In this document: positions 5,120 to 9,541 of the stretch, piece by piece
Layout of the letters: every line of letters starts with the position of its first letter
Numbering within the stretch: position 1 is the first letter of the stretch
NCBI GenBank assembly: GCA_015490115.1
Contig: WFYM01000125.1
Location: forward strand, 1-9,541
Source of the DNA: Aquificaceae bacterium
GTDB taxonomy: Bacteria; Aquificota; Aquificia; Aquificales; Aquificaceae
Reading direction: 5' to 3'
Length of the DNA stretch: 9,541 nucleotides
Program-made: the position numbers and the translations under genes
The notes under the pieces: generated by a model
What the model was told of the DNA's origin: nothing
The model's database searches: none
Seen by the model: the letters and a program-made list of their open reading frames with translations, nothing else

Positions 5120-7638
5120 CCCTGTTTTATTATAAGTTCCCTTAGCCTTTCGAACTCAACGGGCGGTGAGAAGTAGTAGCCCTGACCTTCGTCGCAACCC
5201 ATCTCCTTCAGAGCTTTGAGGTGCCTTTCTCCCTCTATCCCTTCAGCGAGGGAGACAGCTCCCACGGAATGGGAGAGGTCCACTATGGCTCTTACAACCG
5301 CCTTCGCCCTCTCGTTCTCCACCATAGCTGAGGTGAACGTCCTGTCTATCTTTATCTTGTCCACGTCGAACTCTATGAGGTAGTTCATGGAGGAGTAGCC
5401 CGTCCCGAAGTCGTCTATGGCGACCTTGACGCCGAGTTCCTTCATGGAGCGGAGGATAAACTTTGTTCTTTCCGGGTCTTTCATCGCGGTGCTTTCCGTT
5501 ATCTCGACGACGAAGTTCTCAGGGGGTATTTTAAAGAGCTTCAGGACCTCCTCTATGCTTTCAGTGAGACCCTCCTCCAAAAACTGCCTCATGGAGAAGT
5601 TAACGGCTACGAAGAGTTTCTTCATGCCCTCCGAGTGGAGGCGGGAAAGGTCCCTTACAGCCTTGGCGAGGACGCAGTAGCCTATGTCCACTATGTGACC
5701 CGTGTCTTCGGCTACCGATATGAACTCGGAAGGTGGAAGGAGTCCGAGCTTCGGATGTTCCCACCTCACGAGGGCTTCTATGCCGACCATCTTTTCCCTT
5801 TTGAGGTCAAGAACCGGCTGGTAAAAGACCTTTATCTGGTCCTCCTTTAAAGCTTTCTCTATGTCCTCCCTAACAGCCGCTATCTGCTTCAGCTCCTCTT
5901 CCACCTCGGAGGAGTATAGATCTACGCTTCCGGGACCCCTCTCCCTCGCCCTCGCCAAAGCTATCTCAGCTTTCCTTATGAGGTCCTCGGGGTCCGAACC
6001 GTCCCTCGGGAAGAGGGAAACACCCATGTAAGCTTCCATCTTCACCTCCTTCCCGTTTAAGGTGAAGGGTTCCTCGAAGGCGGATCTTACCTTCTCCAAA
6101 GCCCTGCTGAGACCTCTCGTGTCCCTTATGCCCGTGAGCGCTATACCGAACTTGTCAGCGAAGAACCTGCTCACTATGTCTCCAGACCTCAGCTTCGACC
6201 TTAGCCTCTCCCCCACCTTTCTGAGGATCTTGTCTCCCGCTTCTGAGCCGTAGAGGGTGTTCACCTCGGCTGTTCTCGCGAGGTCTATGAGGACCACGCT
6301 CACCATCTCACCCCTTCTCTTGACGTAGCTCAAGGCTTCCCTTAGCTTCTCTATGAAGAGTATCCTGTTCGGGAGTCCCGTGAGGAGGTCGTAGTAGGTC
6401 ATCCTTATTATCCTCTCCTCTATCCTCTTCCTGTCCGTTACGTCCCTCTCGCTAAAGACCGCACCTTCGAGACCGAGTTCCTTCCACTCGGAGGGGAGGA
6501 AGACTATAGCCTCTATCCACCTGTAGTCTCCTGTCTTGGTCTTCACCCTGAACTCGGAGGTCCTGACCGTCCCCGGACTTCCGAAGACGAGCTTCCTCAA
6601 GCTCTCAACTTTGCCGGCGTCCTCGGGATGGACGAAGTCCGAGAAACGCTTTCCGACCACCTCTTCGGGTCTCCAGCCTAAAACCTTTACACAGGAGGGG
6701 CTTTTGTATCTTACGAAACCTTCAGGGTCCACTATGGAGACGACGTCGTGGGAGTGGGTGAGTATGAGTTCGAGCTTCCTCTTTTCACCTTTCAGCTTTC
6801 TTTCGAGTTCCTTCTCCCTCGTTACGTCTATACCTACCGCGAGTCCGGCGTAGCCGTCCTTCAGCTTTACCGTAGTTGCGTGGAGCCTGAGGTATCTGTA
6901 TTCCCCCGACTTGGTTCTCACGGGAAGGTCCGTGTATTCGACCGGTGTCCTGTCTCCCGAGATCCTCCTTCTTACGCTCTCCATAACAGCCTCCCTGAAA
7001 TCGGGGTGGACAACCTCCCACACCTTCATCTTGGAGACTTCCTCTTGGGAGTAGCCGAAGAGCTTGAGTGCGTAGGAGTTGACGTAGAGGAACTCCTCCC
7101 TGTATATGATTATCAGGACGGGAGCCTTCTCAGCTATCAGCTGGAAGAACTCCTTTTCTTTTTCCAACTCCTTTGCGAGGCTCTCCTTCTCAAGGTATTC
7201 GGTGATCGCGGTAGATACTCCTTTTAAAAACTCCACCTCCTCCTTCGAGAAGCTCCTCCTACTCTTTGAGTAGACTCCCAAAACCCCCCACACCTTCCCC
7301 ATGTGGAAGACGGGAACCGCGAGTAGGCTAACCGTCCCGAAAGGGCCGAGCCTCTCCTCTGAGGACACGGGTCTTTTCAGCTTCAGACAGCGGTGGGCGT
7401 GGGTGTCCCCTTCGAGGGTAAAGGACCCGCTCCAGCCAAAGCCTCCCTCGAGGGGGAAGGCGTTTCTCTCCTCTTCGTAGCGGAAAACACCGCAAAGTTC
7501 CACTTCGAGGGCTTTCGCCACCTCTTCGCATATGAAGTTCAGAAAGTCTTTCAGATCCTTAAACTTTATGAAGCTCCTCAGAAGGTCCACCGAAGCTGTC
7601 TCTATCTTCTTAAGGCGCCTCTTTGAAACCCCCATCAT
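5110..7638 (-). CDS. GAF-PAS-PAS-GGDEF(degenerate)-EAL protein, predicted c-di-GMP phosphodiesterase
   Basis: An 842-aa cytoplasmic signalling protein without membrane segments. The order is a GAF domain (about 20-150), a short coiled coil (150-165), PAS1 (165-275), PAS2/PAC (285-405), GGDEF (about 412-575) and EAL (about 590-840). The GGDEF signature is R-F-F-A-D-K-F at 491-497, so GGDEF has become FADKF. The usual metal/substrate motif is also altered (D452-L-A-R-T-A-E-V-N460-T), so cyclase activity is unlikely. An RSGD (485-488) sits where the RxxD inhibitory site is found. The EAL domain keeps E621 (EALVRW), N680, E712, D742-D743 (DDFGTGYSS), K763, E799, E802 and Q819, the full catalytic set, so it should hydrolyse c-di-GMP. 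The ATG at 7638 overlaps the TGA of the PilZ gene (ATGA), with GAGGGG about 10 bases upstream. An adjacent second ATG (7635) is a possible start. GAF and PAS domains probably sense a small ligand or redox state. Confidence 0.93.
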   Translation of the reverse strand: MMGVSKRRLKKIETASVDLLRSFIKFKDLKDFLNFICEEVAKALEVELCGVFRYEEERNAFPLEGGFGWSGSFTLEGDTHAHRCLKLKRPVSSEERLGPFGTVSLLAVPVFHMGKVWGVLGVYSKSRRSFSKEEVEFLKGVSTAITEYLEKESLAKELEKEKEFFQLIAEKAPVLIIIYREEFLYVNSYALKLFGYSQEEVSKMKVWEVVHPDFREAVMESVRRRISGDRTPVEYTDLPVRTKSGEYRYLRLHATTVKLKDGYAGLAVGIDVTREKELERKLKGEKRKLELILTHSHDVVSIVDPEGFVRYKSPSCVKVLGWRPEEVVGKRFSDFVHPEDAGKVESLRKLVFGSPGTVRTSEFRVKTKTGDYRWIEAIVFLPSEWKELGLEGAVFSERDVTDRKRIEERIIRMTYYDLLTGLPNRILFIEKLREALSYVKRRGEMVSVVLIDLARTAEVNTLYGSEAGDKILRKVGERLRSKLRSGDIVSRFFADKFGIALTGIRDTRGLSRALEKVRSAFEEPFTLNGKEVKMEAYMGVSLFPRDGSDPEDLIRKAEIALARARERGPGSVDLYSSEVEEELKQIAAVREDIEKALKEDQIKVFYQPVLDLKREKMVGIEALVRWEHPKLGLLPPSEFISVAEDTGHIVDIGYCVLAKAVRDLSRLHSEGMKKLFVAVNFSMRQFLEEGLTESIEEVLKLFKIPPENFVVEITESTAMKDPERTKFILRSMKELGVKVAIDDFGTGYSSMNYLIEFDVDKIKIDRTFTSAMVENERAKAVVRAIVDLSHSVGAVSLAEGIEGERHLKALKEMGCDEGQGYYFSPPVEFERLRELIIKQGWV
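5129..5134 (-). promoter_or_regulatory. Perfect -10 hexamer TATAAT inside the EAL gene, before the 87-aa gene
   Basis: TATAAT lies in the last codons of the EAL gene (spanning its Ile-Ile ATA ATA codons) and ends 9 bases before the ATG of the 87-aa gene. A TTGAGT sequence at 5159-5154 matches four of six bases of the -35 consensus with a 19-base spacer, slightly long. This is the only candidate promoter in the window with any -35 resemblance. Since ATA is a common Ile codon here, chance occurrence is possible. Confidence 0.4.
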
Positions 7639-8684
7639 ACCGAAGGTCCCCTCAGCTCCCTTAAGATCTCGAACTGCCTCTCCATAACGTAGTCGCTGAC
7701 CACATCCTCTTGCTTCAGGTCCAGCTCGTACTGTATACCTACCCTGAACACACCTCCCCTCTCGATCACATACCTGACTACACCCAGCGTCTCCACCTTA
7801 CCTTTCGGCAGTTCGAAGGAAACTTTGACCGGATCGTTCTCCTTCAGATCGTCCGGGTCTTCAACGTATACGCCCACACCGCCCACGGAGACGTCAGCCA
7901 TGGAGCCTGTCACGGTCCAGCCGTTCCTTTCGAGCTTTACGGGGACAGGTTCCCTCGGGACTACCCTTACGAACCTCCTCCTCTCCTGAGGGAGGTCGGA
8001 AAGACCGAGGACCTCGAGTTTCACCGCCCTTTCGCTGTGGTCCACCTCCTTTACCCTCACCTGAACAGCTCCGGGAAGGTCCCTCAGCCTGAGGTATAGG
8101 ACCGAGCCTATATCGAAGATCTTGAGGTCGCACATACCTACGGTAATTTCTTTCCCTTCTACCTTAAGTAGCTTTGTCCTGCAGGTTGCGGGAACCTCCT
8201 TGTAGTAGGTGAGGAGGTCCACCTCTCCCCCCTCCGCCTCCTTCACCACCTTTAGAGCCTTCTCAAGCTCAATAGCTTGGGTCTCCTCCTTGGGTGAAGC
8301 CTTCTCCCTCAGCTCCCTTAAATACTTACTGTAGGCTGAGTCGACGGAGATGAGGACCCTGTCTATGAGGTCTACCATCTCCTTTACCTTCCTGTAGTCA
8401 CCTCCCTCCTTCGCCACGTGGTCCACGTAGTCCCTGAGGAGGGTAAGCAGGCTCTTGGTGAGGGGCTTCTTTATATTCACACCGTTCCTTGCGAGGGAGT
8501 AGAAGAGTTCGAAGATCTCCTTTTCCATGTTCTCTTTGAAGGAGAAGATGACCGAGTATAGCTTCCTCACGAGGACCCTGATCGCCTGAGAGTTGAGAAC
8601 TCCCGGTATGCTCTCCTCCATAGAAGAGAGGAAGTTTTCAACGAAGGTGTCCCTGTAAGCTTTCAGGAATTCCCTATCCTCCAC
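7635..8684 (-). CDS. PilZ-domain c-di-GMP receptor with helical N-terminal domain
   Basis: A 349-aa soluble protein with three parts. Residues 1-130 form a helical domain I cannot assign with confidence; its outline (long helices, no repeats, no transmembrane segment) vaguely recalls RsbR/globin-like sensor domains. Residues 155-232 form a YcgR-like beta domain (PilZN type), starting near YYKEVPATCRTKLLKVEGKE. Residues 233-345 are the PilZ domain, with the c-di-GMP-binding R236-x-x-x-R240 in ERRRFVRV and D264-V-S266-V-G-G269 in ADVSVGGVG. Both motifs are intact, so binding is expected. YcgR-type proteins act on flagellar motors or other effectors, but the target here is unknown. The start is a GTG (8684-8682) with no SD; TACAAT ends 7 bases upstream, consistent with a leaderless transcript. 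It overlaps the EAL gene by four bases and heads the five-gene minus-strand run. Confidence 0.9.
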   Translation of the reverse strand: MEDREFLKAYRDTFVENFLSSMEESIPGVLNSQAIRVLVRKLYSVIFSFKENMEKEIFELFYSLARNGVNIKKPLTKSLLTLLRDYVDHVAKEGGDYRKVKEMVDLIDRVLISVDSAYSKYLRELREKASPKEETQAIELEKALKVVKEAEGGEVDLLTYYKEVPATCRTKLLKVEGKEITVGMCDLKIFDIGSVLYLRLRDLPGAVQVRVKEVDHSERAVKLEVLGLSDLPQERRRFVRVVPREPVPVKLERNGWTVTGSMADVSVGGVGVYVEDPDDLKENDPVKVSFELPKGKVETLGVVRYVIERGGVFRVGIQYELDLKQEDVVSDYVMERQFEILRELRGPSV

Positions 8685-8690
8685 AGATGG

Positions 8691-8696
8691 TATTGT
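8691..8696 (+). promoter_or_regulatory. Extended -10-like TATTGT (preceded by TGG) for the sirtuin gene
   Basis: TATTGT matches the -10 consensus at four of six positions, is preceded by TGG (extended -10 form TGn) and ends 8 bases before the sirtuin ATG at 8705. An alternative frame of reading, TGTAAT at 8694-8699, matches five of six but is only 5 bases from the ATG. No -35 and no proper SD are seen. It almost coincides with the minus-strand hexamer at 8692-8697. Confidence 0.35.
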
Positions 8697-8697
8697 A
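8692..8697 (-). promoter_or_regulatory. -10-like hexamer TACAAT for the PilZ-EAL operon
   Basis: TACAAT matches TATAAT at five of six positions and ends 7 bases before the GTG start of the PilZ gene. No -35 resemblance is visible 16-18 bases upstream, within the divergent sirtuin gene. It would give a transcript starting at or next to the GTG. Confidence 0.4.
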
Positions 8698-8704
8698 ATT
8701 TAGG

Positions 8705-9406
8705 ATGAGGATCGTGGTCCTGACGGGAGCGGGCATATCCGCGGAGAGCGGTGTTCCAACTTTCAGGGGAAAAGGGGGTCTCTGGAGAAGATACGATCCC
8801 AAAGACTTGGCTACCCCCGAAGCCTTCGAGAGGGACCCCAAGCTCGTCTGGGAGTGGTACGACTGGAGGAGGGGTTTGATCGCGAAGGCTGAGCCGAGCG
8901 AAGCCCACAAGATACTCGCAAAGCTCGAGAAGGAAAAGGACCTCTGGGTTATAACCCAGAACGTGGACGGTCTCCACCAGAGGGCGGGATCTAAAAGGGT
9001 CGTAGAGCTTCACGGGAACATATGGAGGGTGAGGTGTGTCAGTTGCGGTGTGAGATACTACGACCACAGGGTCCCCCTCGAGGAGATACCGCCAAGATGT
9101 AAGGAGTGCGGCGGGCTTCTGAGACCCGACGTCGTCTGGTTCGGGGAGGCTCTCCCTCAGGAAGCCCTCGAGAGGGCTTACGAACTCTCTTTGAGTGCGG
9201 AGATCTTCTTAGCTGTCGGGACGTCAGCTCAGGTATACCCGGCAGCTGAGCTTCCGCTCATAGCCAAAAGGAGCGGAGCGAAGCTCGTTGAGATAAACCC
9301 GGAGGAAACACCCCTCACACCCCACGCGGACGTTTCCATAAGGACGGGGGCGAGCGAAGGTCTCAGGAGGTTCTTCTATACTATTATTGATGGCGAGGGA
9401 GATTAA
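8705..9406 (+). CDS. cobB: NAD+-dependent protein deacylase, Sir2/CobB family (YxxR type)
   Basis: A 233-aa sirtuin that removes acyl groups from lysine using NAD+, giving nicotinamide and O-acyl-ADP-ribose; cytoplasmic. The NAD site is GAGISAESGVPTFRG (8-22), followed by TQNVDGLH (84-91) and the catalytic H103 in ELHGN. The zinc ligands are C111 and C114 (CVSC) with C132 and C135 (CKEC). RPDVVWFGE (140-148), GTSAQVYPA (172-180) and EINPE (196-200) complete the Rossmann core. WYDWRR contains Y52-x-x-R55, the pair that in SIRT5 and CobB binds acidic acyl groups, so desuccinylase/demalonylase activity is predicted alongside deacetylation. Length is normal for a minimal bacterial sirtuin. The ATG at 8705 is directly preceded by AGG, not a usable SD. 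It diverges from the PilZ operon with a 20-base gap and overlaps the MCE gene by 17 bases. Confidence 0.95.
   Translation: MRIVVLTGAGISAESGVPTFRGKGGLWRRYDPKDLATPEAFERDPKLVWEWYDWRRGLIAKAEPSEAHKILAKLEKEKDLWVITQNVDGLHQRAGSKRVVELHGNIWRVRCVSCGVRYYDHRVPLEEIPPRCKECGGLLRPDVVWFGEALPQEALERAYELSLSAEIFLAVGTSAQVYPAAELPLIAKRSGAKLVEINPEETPLTPHADVSIRTGASEGLRRFFYTIIDGEGD
9377..9382 (+). promoter_or_regulatory. -10-like hexamer TATACT before the MCE gene
   Basis: TATACT lies inside the last codons of the sirtuin gene, matches TATAAT at five of six positions and ends 7 bases before the MCE-gene ATG at 9390. The only purine-rich SD-like sequence (AGGAGG, about 9365-9370) is too far upstream to position a ribosome. 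No -35 is evident. Confidence 0.35.
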
Positions 9407-9541
9407 GTTAGGTATCTTCGTCCTCATAACTGCTTCAGCTTTCGCCTTCCTCATACTCACCTTCGGAGAGGTTCCCCTCCTCAGACCGAAGGAAAAGATC
9501 TACCACGTTTATTTCGACGACGTTGCGGGGCTTTCGGTGGG
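9390..9541 (+). CDS. mlaD: MCE-domain protein, MlaD-like (partial, N-terminus only)
   Basis: Fifty codons are visible before the window ends. The start is the ATG at 9390, inside the end of the sirtuin gene in another frame. The N-terminus reads MAREIKLGIFVLI, then a single transmembrane segment of about residues 8-26 and a periplasmic start of the MCE domain with IYHVYFDDVAGLSVG. The last part matches the classic F-x-x-v-x-G-L-x-x-G opening of MCE domains. MlaD-type proteins form hexameric rings on the periplasmic face of the inner membrane and work with an MlaEF ABC transporter to move phospholipids between membranes. The rest of such an operon may lie beyond the window. Family assignment is good, but the precise subfamily (MlaD, PqiB-like or other) is not decided by this fragment. 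Confidence 0.8.
   Translation, partial: MAREIKLGIFVLITASAFAFLILTFGEVPLLRPKEKIYHVYFDDVAGLSV

Noticed and set aside
9224..9460. Minus-strand frame over the sirtuin end and MCE start
   Set aside because: No family resemblance. The plus-strand MCE start with its transmembrane segment and F-D-D-V-A-G-L-S-V-G explains the region better.
1..9541. Mobile elements, CRISPR arrays, tRNA/rRNA genes, riboswitches (including an FMN element before ribE)
   Set aside because: No terminal repeats, transposase, regularly spaced repeats or RNA-gene signatures were seen. ribE follows pyrK with no leader, so there is no room for an FMN riboswitch at its start.

Overview
The window reads as chromosomal core-type DNA from a thermophilic Gram-negative bacterium, most likely a member of the Aquificales (Aquificaceae). 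This rests on several features: a purine-rich sense strand; Arg encoded largely by AGG/AGA and Ile often by ATA; very tight gene packing; Lys/Glu/Arg/Val-rich short proteins; and outer-membrane functions (Kdo/LPS, MCE/Mla). The taxonomic call is inference. GC looks to be in the mid-50s by eye, higher than Aquifex itself. There are no RNA genes, insertion elements, CRISPR arrays or long non-coding stretches; the longest gap between genes is about 20 bases.

Layout. (1) Bases 1-1077, minus strand, transcribed leftwards: a secreted CxxC thioredoxin-fold protein, then KdsC (Kdo-8-phosphate phosphatase), then the start of a short membrane-anchored protein that by position is probably LptC. (2) Bases 1100-2457, plus strand: pyrK (flavin/2Fe-2S electron-transfer subunit of dihydroorotate dehydrogenase) and ribE (riboflavin synthase), coupled by a TGATG stop-start. 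(3) Bases 2454-8684, minus strand: five tightly packed genes, in transcription order a PilZ (c-di-GMP receptor) protein with a helical N-terminal domain, a GAF-PAS-PAS-GGDEF-EAL protein with a degenerate GGDEF and an intact EAL, an 87-residue Cys-cluster protein, a DegT-family PLP aminotransferase and the biotin carboxylase AccC. (4) Bases 8705-9541, plus strand: a sirtuin of the YxxR (desuccinylase-like) type, overlapping the start of an MCE/MlaD protein that runs off the end.

How the genes work together. The clearest functional unit is the c-di-GMP pair: a predicted c-di-GMP binder translated directly into a predicted c-di-GMP phosphodiesterase (ATGA overlap), followed by a small protein of unknown function. 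The aminotransferase and AccC downstream may simply ride on the same transcript. KdsC and the putative LptC belong to LPS core synthesis and export, and MlaD to phospholipid trafficking, so both ends of the window carry envelope genes. PyrK needs FAD, which is made from the riboflavin that RibE produces.

The most interesting non-coding pattern concerns translation starts. Genes that begin without a Shine-Dalgarno sequence repeatedly have a -10-like TAnnnT hexamer 7-10 bases before the start codon, while several operon-internal genes (kdsC, ribE, the EAL protein) have purine-rich SD sequences. At both head-to-head junctions (about 1078-1099 and 8685-8704) two opposed -10-like hexamers are superimposed in a 20-22 base gap. 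This suggests leaderless transcripts driven by compact bidirectional promoters. It is a pattern seen in the sequence and has no expression evidence here.
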